A stretch of DNA of 64,000 nt from JBCCGR01 sp039029195. Lineage in GTDB: Bacteria; Pseudomonadota; Alphaproteobacteria; Rhizobiales; Rhizobiaceae. Within the stretch, counting starts at the first letter, position 1, and every line of letters begins with the position of its first letter. Position numbers and translations under genes: made by a program. The notes under the pieces were generated by a model. It was not told where the DNA came from. It searched no databases and was given only the letters and a program-made list of their open reading frames with translations. The stretch spans positions 186,001 through 250,000 of the forward strand of contig JBCCGR010000001.1 of NCBI GenBank assembly GCA_039029195.1. The letters are read 5' to 3'. This document shows positions 7,260 through 16,276 of the stretch, one piece after another.

Positions 7260-7934
7260 ATGGCCCGAATTCAGGACATCAACCTGTTTCATTGCCTACC
7301 GGATGATGTTGCCGATAGGCTGGATCAGCGATGCCGCTGGAACAAGTATGGCCCGAACCAGCTTGTGATTGACTATGACGACACCTCTTCGGATGTCTGG
7401 TTTCTTTCAAAAGGCCGTGCCCGGGTGCAACTGCGCACCGAATCGGGAAAAGAGCTCGTATTGCAAGACATGAAGCCCGGTGATCTGTTCGGCGAAATGT
7501 CTGCGCTCGATGGTTTGCCGCGCTCAGCGAACATCACGACGCTTGAGGATTCCGAACTTGGTCGCATGTCCGCTTCCGAATTTATGACCGCCTCAACCAC
7601 GGTGCCTGATCTGGCAAAGGCGCTGTTCTGTCATTTCACGGGCCGTATTCGCAACATGAACTCGCAGGTGCGCGAAGCCACTTTTATGACCAATCGCCAG
7701 CGACTGTGTGCAGAGCTGATGCGGCGTGCAAAGCCCAGAATGGCCAATCCTGATCAACTCATCATCTCTCCACCACCATTGCATCAAGAGCTCGCCGACC
7801 GGCTCGGCTGCATGCGTGAAGCGGTGACCCGGGAAATGTCGACCCTGCGCAAGAAAGGGATGATTGAAAATGCCCGTGGCGGCTGTGTGATTACCGAACC
7901 TGAGAAGGTAAACCGGTTTATTGCCGGGCTGTAG
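7260..7934 (+). CDS. Crp/Fnr-family transcriptional regulator
   Basis: A 224-residue regulator with an N-terminal cyclic-nucleotide-binding domain (about residues 8-125) and a C-terminal winged helix (about 145-215, PLHQELADRLGCMREAVTREMSTLRKKGMI). The phosphate-binding cassette has PGDLFGEMSALDGLPRSA; the Glu and Arg-Ser-Ala used by cAMP-binding CRP proteins are kept. There are no N-terminal cysteines, so an FNR-type iron-sulfur sensor is unlikely. I prefer ATG 7260, preceded by GGAGAG, over the open frame from 7230. Its stop is two bases from that of a convergent adenylate cyclase, so the two may form a signal-receptor pair. Confidence 0.9.
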   Translation: MARIQDINLFHCLPDDVADRLDQRCRWNKYGPNQLVIDYDDTSSDVWFLSKGRARVQLRTESGKELVLQDMKPGDLFGEMSALDGLPRSANITTLEDSELGRMSASEFMTASTTVPDLAKALFCHFTGRIRNMNSQVREATFMTNRQRLCAELMRRAKPRMANPDQLIISPPPLHQELADRLGCMREAVTREMSTLRKKGMIENARGGCVITEPEKVNRFIAGL

Positions 7935-7936
7935 AA

Positions 7937-9229
7937 TCAGATTTCAGGGTTTGCCTGGGCGCCAAGCTCGCCTTCCAGATACCAGGTTTTGGTTTTGCCA
8001 ATTCCTTTGAGTTCCTTTTCAGGCGCTGATGAAAATTCGAACTGGTCACCAAGCGCGCGGTAGACCGATTCCGATACATGGATGCGACCCACCTCACCGT
8101 TGGATTCCAAGCGTGAGGCAAGATTGACGGTTGGCGCCCACACGTCATAGGCAAATCGAGCCTTGCCAATCACACCCGCGGTCAGCGAACCGCGCGCAAT
8201 CCCAACCCGCAGATCAAGATCAATATTGCGCGCTTGGGACACATCTTTGATGGCGTGCAGCATTCCGAGCGCCACGCGAGCCACCCGTTCTGTGTGATCT
8301 TCTGTGGGAACCGGCACCCCGCTGACACACATGTAGCAGTCACCGATCGTTTTGATTTTCTCCGTACCAAAGCGATAACCCAGATCGTCGAACCGGCTGA
8401 AAATGTCGTTGAGCAGCCCGATCAATTCGTCTGCCGTCACCTTCGACGAAAGCGGCGTGAAGCCGACAATATCAGCAAACAGCACGGTCGCCTCATCAAA
8501 CCGGTCAGCAATCATCCGGTCGGGATTGTAGCGAAGCTGATCAGCTATCTGCTCGGGAAAGATGTTGACGAGCAGCTTCTCGGAGCGTTCCTCGGCATCC
8601 GCGGCCAATTGCATGGTGTAGAGAACCACCAGAGCAATAATGATGATGATTGAACCTGCCGAAAGCGCGTAAAGTTGCGCGATAAAGGCGGGATCAAGAT
8701 GATCCGCCGCCGATCCTGTTTCAAAGGCAAAATAGCATCCCGTGTGCAGCACAATCGCGGTAACGGTGACAAAAAAAATCGAACGCAGATGATCAAGCCC
8801 ATAGGCAATGAAAGCCAGTGCCACGGCGCCGATGAAATTGAGCTGAACTCCAGAGTCGCGACCCAGTACCGAGATAAAATAGCAAAGCGTCACAGCAAGT
8901 GTGACGGTCAGCATATGGACCGCCGCGACACCATTGAAACGGTGCCAGAGGAAAGCTGTTGCGGTTAAACAGGCCGACACCAGATTGCCGATGATCAGCC
9001 ACATCAGCGCATCGTGATTGTAGATCGCGAAATTGATGGCGTAGGTGACGGACGATACTGCTGCCAGATAGCCGCACAGATTGATAAAGGACAGTCGCCT
9101 GCGATCCTTGCGGGGATAGCCGGATGTTCCCGCACGCATGGCTTTGTCGACGATACGTGTGATCGGTCGGCTGGGTTCCCCCTGCATCCACGAAAAAACC
9201 GGCTCGTCACGTTCGGGTTGGGAAACCAT
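7937..9229 (-). CDS. Membrane class III adenylate/guanylate cyclase
   Basis: 430 residues: a cytoplasmic N-terminus, about six membrane helices (residues 45-210), then a class III catalytic domain. Catalytic features are the metal-binding LFADIVGFTPLSS and IGD motifs, the purine-reading Lys in GTEKIKTIGD, and the Asn/Arg pair in VNLASR; Lys with YDVW favours ATP over GTP. The membrane architecture resembles rhizobial cyclases. The ATG at 9229 has AGGA upstream; the frame extends 13 codons further to 9268. It likely makes cAMP, possibly for the CRP-like regulator encoded tail to tail with it. Confidence 0.9.
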   Translation of the reverse strand: MVSQPERDEPVFSWMQGEPSRPITRIVDKAMRAGTSGYPRKDRRRLSFINLCGYLAAVSSVTYAINFAIYNHDALMWLIIGNLVSACLTATAFLWHRFNGVAAVHMLTVTLAVTLCYFISVLGRDSGVQLNFIGAVALAFIAYGLDHLRSIFFVTVTAIVLHTGCYFAFETGSAADHLDPAFIAQLYALSAGSIIIIIALVVLYTMQLAADAEERSEKLLVNIFPEQIADQLRYNPDRMIADRFDEATVLFADIVGFTPLSSKVTADELIGLLNDIFSRFDDLGYRFGTEKIKTIGDCYMCVSGVPVPTEDHTERVARVALGMLHAIKDVSQARNIDLDLRVGIARGSLTAGVIGKARFAYDVWAPTVNLASRLESNGEVGRIHVSESVYRALGDQFEFSSAPEKELKGIGKTKTWYLEGELGAQANPEI

Positions 9230-9412
9230 CAACACATCCTGCTGCGCTGTCAGCCTGTGTGGCCCCACACCGTGGCAGCGTCAAGGCTTCCACACCCGTG
9301 ACCGGCTTGCTTGTTGCCAAATCGACCAACCATGCAATAGGTTTGCTGGTCGTGAGGCTTACGGTATGAGCCTCGTTCTTAAAACCAATGCAGGTGTCTT
9401 ACCGGAGCGGCC

Positions 9413-9901
9413 ATGTCATTTTTCACAAATCTGAAGGGTCTGCTGGCCAACCTGACCGGGTCCATGAACGAAGACGAGCTTGCATCAAGCTTCGATCCCA
9501 CCGACCGTGATCTGTGCTCCGCCGCGCTCATGATGCATGTGGTTATGGCGGATGGTGTTTTTAAAGATGAGGAAGAGGTCAAGCTGCGTCAGGTTCTTAT
9601 CCAGCATTATGGCCTGAGCGAAACAGAGACCGAAACCCTTATGGAGCAGGCCAAGGCCGCAGACGCACAGGCTGTAGATCTCTATGGCTTCACTTCAATC
9701 TTGAAACGTCATTTGGATAAAACTGAACGCATCGCGCTGGTGGAAGACCTTTGGGAAATGGTCTATGCTGACGGTGAGGTCCATGAATTTGAAGACAATG
9801 TTGTCTGGCGCACAGCCGAATTGCTGGCTGTGGACGCGCAGGATCGCATTGCAATGAAGCGACGGGTTCTGGCGCGAACAGGATCCGTTGAGACCAATTA
9901 G
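9413..9901 (+). CDS. TerB-like tellurite-resistance family protein
   Basis: A 162-residue protein with the all-helical TerB fold: MHVVMADGVFKDEEEVKLRQ followed later by WEMVYADGEVHEFEDNVV. These two ADG-acidic pairs are the metal-binding repeats of TerB. It starts at ATG 9413 with GGAGCGGCC upstream. Stand-alone TerB-like proteins are widespread in alphaproteobacteria, and no other ter genes are near, so tellurite resistance as such should not be inferred. The function is unknown; it may be an envelope- or metal-stress protein. Confidence 0.8.
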   Translation: MSFFTNLKGLLANLTGSMNEDELASSFDPTDRDLCSAALMMHVVMADGVFKDEEEVKLRQVLIQHYGLSETETETLMEQAKAADAQAVDLYGFTSILKRHLDKTERIALVEDLWEMVYADGEVHEFEDNVVWRTAELLAVDAQDRIAMKRRVLARTGSVETN

Positions 9902-9949
9902 AAACCGGGCTCCGACACAGGCCTCAAAACGCATCTGGTATTCAAAAAC

Positions 9950-10666
9950 GTGCAGCCAAATCCAAAAATTCTGATCATCCTCCATCAGGCAACATCAACA
10001 CCGGGCCGTATTGGCAAGGCACTCATTGAGCGCGGTTACGACCTCGACATTCGCCGTCCGCCACTCGGACATGTGCTCCCTGAAACACTTAACGATCACG
10101 CGGGCGCTGTCATGTTTGGCGGCCCCATGAGCGCTAACGATGACGATGAGTTCGTTGCCCGCGAAATCGACTGGATCGGCGTGCCGCTGAAGGAAAACAA
10201 ACCCTTCATGGGGATTTGCCTTGGCGCACAAAAGCTTGTGCGTCATCTGGGTGGCGAAGTCTGGCTCCATCCGGAAGAATTCGTCGAGATCGGCTATTAC
10301 CCCATCGCACCGACACCCGCGGGTGCCGATTTCATCGATTGGCCAAACATGGTTTTCCAGTGGCACCGGGAGGGTTTTGACTTGCCATCGGGAGCAGAAT
10401 TGCTGGCAAGTGGGGACACGTTTCCAAATCAGGCATTCCGCTATGGCGAAAACGCCTATGCGATCCAGTTCCATGTGGAGCTGACCCTGGCCATGATGCA
10501 CAAATGGGGCGTCAAAGGCGCCCATCGCATGGAGATGCCGGGTGCGCAGCCCAAGGCGGAACATTTGCGACAGCGCCTGCTTTACGATGCAGCCACGAAA
10601 ATCTGGATCGACGGTTTTCTGGATCGGTTCCTGATGCAACCGCAGGCCGCACGCAGCGCTGCATAG
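9950..10666 (+). CDS. Class I glutamine amidotransferase-like protein
   Basis: A 238-residue protein of the GATase-1 superfamily, GMP-synthase-like subgroup. The triad is present: nucleophile C90 in FMGICLGAQ and H175/E177 in IQFHVEL. No synthetase domain is fused, so it belongs to the stand-alone amidotransferases, some of which act on gamma-glutamyl compounds. The GTG at 9950 is the only start giving the full fold; no good ribosome-binding site is seen. It is convergent with the peroxidase-related gene. The substrate is not predictable from sequence. Confidence 0.85.
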   Translation: MQPNPKILIILHQATSTPGRIGKALIERGYDLDIRRPPLGHVLPETLNDHAGAVMFGGPMSANDDDEFVAREIDWIGVPLKENKPFMGICLGAQKLVRHLGGEVWLHPEEFVEIGYYPIAPTPAGADFIDWPNMVFQWHREGFDLPSGAELLASGDTFPNQAFRYGENAYAIQFHVELTLAMMHKWGVKGAHRMEMPGAQPKAEHLRQRLLYDAATKIWIDGFLDRFLMQPQAARSAA

Positions 10667-10679
10667 GTCAGAGTGGATC

Positions 10680-10691
10680 GCGTTCGAACGC
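10680..10691. terminator. Palindrome between convergent genes
   Basis: GCGTTCGAACGC is a perfect 12-bp palindrome in the 26-base gap between two convergent genes. It could act as part of a bidirectional transcription end, but it lacks a loop and a T-run, so this is weak. Confidence 0.3.
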
Positions 10692-10692
10692 C

Positions 10693-11283
10693 CTACCGCG
10701 CCATCGAATGATATTCATCGTTGGGCCGCATTTCGGTCGCCGACGACATGCGATTGCTCATATTGAAGAAGCTCGCGACTGCCGCAATGTCCCAGATGTC
10801 CCGATCTGAATGTCCAGCGTCGCGCAGAGCCTGACGGTCATCTTCAATAATTTTCGCCGGTTCCTCGGTCAGCTTCACTGCGAAATCGAGCATGGCACGC
10901 TGCTTGTCGCTCAGTTCCGCCGCACGATAATTTGCAGCAATCATCTCGCCGAAAATCGGGTCGCCCGAGAGTTGCCGCACGGACGCACCATGGGCACTTA
11001 AACAATAATAACAATGATTTATGCTTGAAACGACAACCGCGATCATCTCGCGCTCAAGCTTCGACAGGCTCGATTCCCCCAACATCAGATCGTTGTAAAG
11101 GTAGGTAAAACCGGAGAGTTTCGTTTCATCAAAGGCATAGGCCTTGAGCACGTTAGGAACGAAACCGATCTTTTCATCGCACAGCGCGAAGTAGGACATG
11201 GTCTGCTCGCTCAACTCTCCGATCTCCGGCAGATCAAGTGCTGTCAAGCCGCTGTTTGATAGATCGCTCGAATTGTTGCCCAT
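10693..11283 (-). CDS. Peroxidase-related enzyme, AhpD/carboxymuconolactone decarboxylase family
   Basis: A 196-residue helical protein with the AhpD-type redox site E79...C91-x-x-C94-x-x-x-H98 (LEREM ... NHCYYCLSAHG). Members reduce peroxides through the two cysteines with help of a His/Glu relay; length and the opening (FALCDEKIGFVPNVLKAYA) match the uncharacterised peroxidase-related subgroup. The frame is open to 11445, but the ATG at 11283 has GGAG upstream and starts at the family position. It is divergent from the NAD-GDH gene across about 180 bases. Confidence 0.88.
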   Translation of the reverse strand: MGNNSSDLSNSGLTALDLPEIGELSEQTMSYFALCDEKIGFVPNVLKAYAFDETKLSGFTYLYNDLMLGESSLSKLEREMIAVVVSSINHCYYCLSAHGASVRQLSGDPIFGEMIAANYRAAELSDKQRAMLDFAVKLTEEPAKIIEDDRQALRDAGHSDRDIWDIAAVASFFNMSNRMSSATEMRPNDEYHSMAR

Positions 11284-11466
11284 TTCTCGTTCTCCAGAAC
11301 CTCTGACCAGATCAGCATTCATAAAAGTGATTGCCGATGTCGGGTACCTTGTTGCACCATCCCAAAAGCGGTTGCGGCATGCTCCACAGCGAACCTTCAA
11401 AGAGTTTGGCTCTATGAACCATGGAACACTGCCACAAACCACCAATTTGTTGGGGAGGATAGTTCT

Positions 11467-14400
11467 ATGGCCACGCGTCAGGCGGACCGAACAAAAAGAC
11501 TGGAAACGTTGAAACTCGGCGCACCGGGCTTGGCCCTGGCAAAGCAGTTATTTGCCGAAACGGTTTTTGATGATCTGGAATCCGCACCAGATGCCTGGCT
11601 TAAAAAGGCTGTTGATGAGGCACATAAGCTCATCCACGCCCACAAATCCGGCAAATCGCTCATAAAGGTGCACAAGCCTTCAAAGACCGTTGATGCAACA
11701 CTCGTACAGATTGTCACCGACGATAAACCGTTTCTTCTCGACAGTGTTCTTGGTGAGATTGGTACAGTTACACGCGAAATCCGGCTGGTTTCCCACCCAA
11801 TTATTGTCGTGGGGCGCGACAGTTCGGGGAAAGTCTCCAGCATCGATCCAGATGCTTCGCCATCTCATCGTCTGAGTTGCCTGACCATCATTCTGGTACC
11901 ACTCGATGCTCAGGTGGTTAAGTCGCTTGGGGACGAACTTGTCCATTTGATGGAAATAGTCGGCCGCATCGTTCGCGACTGGAAGCCGATGCTCGCACGG
12001 GTCGAAGAGGCGGTTGAGGCCTTCAAGTCCAGCCCGCCCGAAAAAGTCGCCAAGGAAGATGTGGCAGAGGCCATCGATTTCCTCAACTGGCTGCAGGACA
12101 ACCACTTCACCTTCCTCGGCATTCAGGAGCTGAACTTCGCCAAATCCGGTTCCGGCGGAAAACTGAAACCGTCGAAGGTTCCCCCGCTGGGGCTCCTGTC
12201 GGACCCAACAGTTCCAGTTTTGCGTCGCGAGGGCACGACGGCAGTCTCCTCGCCGGAAATCCGCGATTTTCTTCAACGCCCGGATCCGCTGATTGTCACA
12301 AAAGCCAACAGCAGATCTCCCGTCCACCGCCGCATTCACATGGATTACATTGGCGTGAAGCAATATGATGAAAATGGCGGATTGAAAGGTGAATTGCGCA
12401 TCGTGGGCCTGTTTACTTCGACAGCCTACACGCGATCCGTCGAGCGCATTCCCTATCTGCGCCGAAAGGCTTCACGCGTGGTTGATGCACTGAAGGTGGA
12501 TGCATCAAGTCACTCCGGCAAGGCACTCCTCAATGTGCTTGAGACCTTTCCCCGGGATGAACTGTTTCAGATCGACCACAAAACACTGGCCGGTTCTGCT
12601 GAACTCATCCTGCAACTGGATGAGCGCCCGCGTGTCCGGGTTCTTACCCGGCCCGACAAATTCGACCGGTTTGTTTCCGCTCTCGTCTATGTTCCCAGAG
12701 AACGCTACGACACCAACAATCGCATGGCGTTGGGCAACTATCTGGCCGATGTCTACAAGGGCCGCATTTCTGCATGGTATCCGGCGTTTCTCGAAAACGG
12801 TCTGACCCGTGTGCATTTCATTATTGGTCGTGACGAGGGGAAAACGCCCACCGTCAGCAGGGCGAAACTTGAAGCAGCAGTCTCCGAGCTCATCCGTACC
12901 TGGCAGGATCGGCTGGAAGAAGCCGATGTCGATGGCAGCGCGAGCGCCTATCGATTCCCGCTCTCTTACCAGGAAGCCTATCAGCCCGAGTCCGCGGTTC
13001 GCGATGCCGAACGCATGGCGCGTCTCACTTCGGAAGCCGATGTTGAGATCAAATTTCACCGCTCATCTATCACTCCAGAGAATGGTTCTCCCGGTCGGGT
13101 AGCGTTGAAACTGTTTCATCCGGTAAGCGCGATACCCTTGTCCTCGCGGGTGCCGGTTTTAGAAAATATGGGTTTCCGGGTGATTGAGGAATCCACGTTT
13201 GATGTTGCGCAAACGGGAGGCCAGCCGGTTTTTGTTCATGACATGGAACTGGAACGGGCAGATGGCGGAACGATCGATCTTGATGCGCTTGATGAACGGC
13301 TGACGGACACGTTCCGCGCCGTATGGTTTGGAGAAGCCGACAATGACGGCTTCAACAGGTTGGTTATGGTCGCCGGTTTGGATTGGCGGGAAACCACCGC
13401 CCTTCGTGTGCTGGGAGCATATCTGCGCCAATTGGGGAACCAGTTCTCAAGAGCTGACATGTGGAACACGCTTGCAGGAAGCCCGCACATTACGGGAAAA
13501 CTGATTGATCTGTTTCACACCCGGTTTGACCCGAAGCGGAAAGCCAAGACACAAGAAGCCGACAAGATCGTCTCCTCTATTGTGGCCGATCTGGAGAATG
13601 TCGAGAACATCAACGACGACCGGATTCTGCGTCAGTTTCTGGAGCTTCTACAGGCCGCCCTGCGCTGCAATTTCTATACAGCTTCCGGCAATCAACTACC
13701 GGAAACCCTTGCCTTCAAGTTTGACCCGAAACAAATATCGTCCGCACCTGAGCCCAAGCCCTATCGCGAACTGTTTGTCTTCTCGCCTCGGGTGGAGGGT
13801 GTGCATTTGCGATTTGGACCGGTCGCCCGGGGTGGCCTGAGATGGTCAGACCGCGCTCAGGATTACCGCACCGAAGTGCTGGGTCTCGTCAAGGCACAGC
13901 AGGTGAAGAATGCGGTCATCGTACCCGTGGGTTCCAAGGGAGGGTTCTTTCCGAAAAACCTGCCCCCACGCCACCAACGTGACGCGTTTTTCAACGAAGG
14001 CCGCGAGGCCTACAAGGTGTTCATCAACGCCATGCTGTCGATGACAGACAATTTGGTTTCCGGGAAAATCAAGCCACCCAAAAACGTCGTGCGCCACGAT
14101 GGTGACGATCCCTATTTCGTGGTCGCCGCCGACAAGGGAACGGCAACATTTTCTGACACCGCCAACGCGATTAGCGAGGGCCGCGACTTCTGGCTGGGTG
14201 ATGCGTTCGCCTCCGGCGGATCAGCCGGATATGACCACAAGGTGATGGGCATCACTGCGCGGGGCGGTTGGGAAGCGGTTAAACGGCACTTCCGCGAAAT
14301 GAACCGCGACATTCAAACGGAGCCATTTACGACAGTTGGTGTTGGGGACATGTCTGGCGACGTCTTCGGCAATGGGATGCTGCTGTCAACGCAGACCAAG

Positions 14401-16218
14401 CTGATTGCCGCATTCGATCATCGCGATATCTTTATTGATCCCGATCCCGATCCGGCCAAGAGCTTTCGGGAGCGCAAACGGCTTTTTGAATTGGGCCGCT
14501 CCTCATGGGCGGACTACAACGCCAAGCTTATCTCCAAGGGTGGCGGCGTGTTTTCCCGCGCTTCAAAAAAGATCAACCTCTCCGCCGCAGCCGCGTCGGC
14601 CATCGGGCTAAAGGCCGGTAACCACGCCCCCAATGCGGTTTTGACGGCCATCCTTAAGGCAGATGCCGATCTAATGTGGTTTGGCGGCATTGGCACCTAT
14701 GTGCGGGCTTCGCACGAATCCGATCTCGATGCCGATGATCGCGCCAATGATGCCATTCGCATCACAGCGAAAGAGGTTGGTGCCAAGGTCATCGGCGAAG
14801 GGGCAAATCTCGGTTTCACCCAGAAAGCACGCATCGAGTTCAACCTTCACGGTGGACGCTGCAATTCCGACGCCATCGACAATTCGGCCGGGGTGAATTC
14901 GTCCGACGTCGAGGTCAACATCAAGATTGCTCTGGCCGACGCGGTGAAGAACAGCGGGTTGACAATCAAACGCCGCAACACACTGCTTGCCTCAATGACC
15001 GATACGGTTGCAGAGCTTGTGCTGCGCAACAACTATCTCCAGACGCTCGCAATCTCGCTTTGCGAACAGCGCGGCATGGAAGACTTCAGCTATCAGACCC
15101 GCCTGATGCAATCGCTTGAGGGTGACGGCAAACTGGATCGCGCCGTTGAAGATCTGCCCGACGATACGGCGCTTGCCGAACGGGAAGCAGGAAAACAACC
15201 GCTCAGCCGGGCAGAAATTGGCGTTCTTCTGGCTTACGCCAAGATCATATTGCAGGAGGATCTGATCGCCTCCGGCATTCCCGATCTTGAGGATGTGAGC
15301 GATGAGTTGGTGCGATATTTCCCACCCAAGATGCAGAAACCTTACGCGGCGGAGATTTCCGGCCACCGGCTGAAACGGGAGATCATCGCAACGCAAATTG
15401 CCAACTCCATGATCAATCGCGGCGGCCCAACTTATTTGGTGCGAGCCGAGGACCGCACCGGCGCAATGCCTGCTGAGATCTCACGCGCCTTCATGATCGT
15501 GCGGGAGGGTTTTGGGATGCGCGATCTCAATGCCGAGATCGACGCGTTGGACACCAAGATCGATGGAGACGTTCAACTCCGCCTTTATCGTGCGGTTCAG
15601 GACCTGCTTCTCAGTCAAACGGTTTGGCACCTGCGATATGGCAATCCTGCGGATTCAATCGGAACAGCGGCTGCAAATATCATCGCGGCGAGAAAGGCGC
15701 TCGACAAAAAGATTGCCGGCCTCGCGCCCCAGTTCATGCGCGACGAGATGGCAGCCGCAGCGCAGGCGCTGCGAGCAGACAATGTGCCCAAAGCACTGGC
15801 GGCGCAGATTGCGTCCACACCGCTCACATCGCTCTATCCCGACATCATGCGGCTGTCACAGCAGGGGAACTGCTCTCTTGAACAGGCCGCTCAAGCCTTC
15901 TTTGAAATCACCGGCACCTTCCGGATCGGCGTGATTGAGGATGCCGCTCGCGGGCTTTCCGGTGGGGATTATTATGATTCTCTTGCACTGGATCGGGCCC
16001 TGCAGATGATTTCGGAAAGCCGTATCCATATGAGTGTGGCGGCGCTCAAATCATCAAAAACGCCAAAGACCGCCGTCAGTTCTTGGCTCGCAACTCATCA
16101 GGAGGAAGTGGATCACACCCGCGCTCAGGTTGATGGCATCATTGATTCTGATCAGTTGAGCGTTTCCCGGCTCACTGTTGCTGCGAATTTGCTGGGCGAT
16201 CTGGCAAAACACGTATGA
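11467..16218 (+). CDS. gdhB: NAD-specific glutamate dehydrogenase, large (about 180 kDa) type
   Basis: A 1583-residue enzyme of the large GDH family, oxidising glutamate to 2-oxoglutarate and ammonia with NAD. The N-terminal third has ACT-like regulatory modules (IVTDDKPFLLDSVLGEI). The catalytic core includes RGGLRWSDRAQDYRTEVLGL and KNAVIVPVGSKGGFFPK, the dinucleotide region FGNGMLLS, and IGEGANLGFTQKARIE. The length is normal for the family (about 1600). GGGGAGGA precedes ATG 11467. It probably serves amino-acid catabolism; expression control is not visible. The permease gene begins 58 bases after its stop. Confidence 0.97.
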   Translation: MATRQADRTKRLETLKLGAPGLALAKQLFAETVFDDLESAPDAWLKKAVDEAHKLIHAHKSGKSLIKVHKPSKTVDATLVQIVTDDKPFLLDSVLGEIGTVTREIRLVSHPIIVVGRDSSGKVSSIDPDASPSHRLSCLTIILVPLDAQVVKSLGDELVHLMEIVGRIVRDWKPMLARVEEAVEAFKSSPPEKVAKEDVAEAIDFLNWLQDNHFTFLGIQELNFAKSGSGGKLKPSKVPPLGLLSDPTVPVLRREGTTAVSSPEIRDFLQRPDPLIVTKANSRSPVHRRIHMDYIGVKQYDENGGLKGELRIVGLFTSTAYTRSVERIPYLRRKASRVVDALKVDASSHSGKALLNVLETFPRDELFQIDHKTLAGSAELILQLDERPRVRVLTRPDKFDRFVSALVYVPRERYDTNNRMALGNYLADVYKGRISAWYPAFLENGLTRVHFIIGRDEGKTPTVSRAKLEAAVSELIRTWQDRLEEADVDGSASAYRFPLSYQEAYQPESAVRDAERMARLTSEADVEIKFHRSSITPENGSPGRVALKLFHPVSAIPLSSRVPVLENMGFRVIEESTFDVAQTGGQPVFVHDMELERADGGTIDLDALDERLTDTFRAVWFGEADNDGFNRLVMVAGLDWRETTALRVLGAYLRQLGNQFSRADMWNTLAGSPHITGKLIDLFHTRFDPKRKAKTQEADKIVSSIVADLENVENINDDRILRQFLELLQAALRCNFYTASGNQLPETLAFKFDPKQISSAPEPKPYRELFVFSPRVEGVHLRFGPVARGGLRWSDRAQDYRTEVLGLVKAQQVKNAVIVPVGSKGGFFPKNLPPRHQRDAFFNEGREAYKVFINAMLSMTDNLVSGKIKPPKNVVRHDGDDPYFVVAADKGTATFSDTANAISEGRDFWLGDAFASGGSAGYDHKVMGITARGGWEAVKRHFREMNRDIQTEPFTTVGVGDMSGDVFGNGMLLSTQTKLIAAFDHRDIFIDPDPDPAKSFRERKRLFELGRSSWADYNAKLISKGGGVFSRASKKINLSAAAASAIGLKAGNHAPNAVLTAILKADADLMWFGGIGTYVRASHESDLDADDRANDAIRITAKEVGAKVIGEGANLGFTQKARIEFNLHGGRCNSDAIDNSAGVNSSDVEVNIKIALADAVKNSGLTIKRRNTLLASMTDTVAELVLRNNYLQTLAISLCEQRGMEDFSYQTRLMQSLEGDGKLDRAVEDLPDDTALAEREAGKQPLSRAEIGVLLAYAKIILQEDLIASGIPDLEDVSDELVRYFPPKMQKPYAAEISGHRLKREIIATQIANSMINRGGPTYLVRAEDRTGAMPAEISRAFMIVREGFGMRDLNAEIDALDTKIDGDVQLRLYRAVQDLLLSQTVWHLRYGNPADSIGTAAANIIAARKALDKKIAGLAPQFMRDEMAAAAQALRADNVPKALAAQIASTPLTSLYPDIMRLSQQGNCSLEQAAQAFFEITGTFRIGVIEDAARGLSGGDYYDSLALDRALQMISESRIHMSVAALKSSKTPKTAVSSWLATHQEEVDHTRAQVDGIIDSDQLSVSRLTVAANLLGDLAKHV

Positions 16219-16276
16219 CGAGAGGCGTGAATCAGATAATCCTTTTCCAAACACTGGATCGACAGGCGGGCGGGCA

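Noticed and set aside
9413..9901. Tellurite-resistance operon
   Set aside because: Only a single TerB-like gene is present, without terC, terD or other ter genes.
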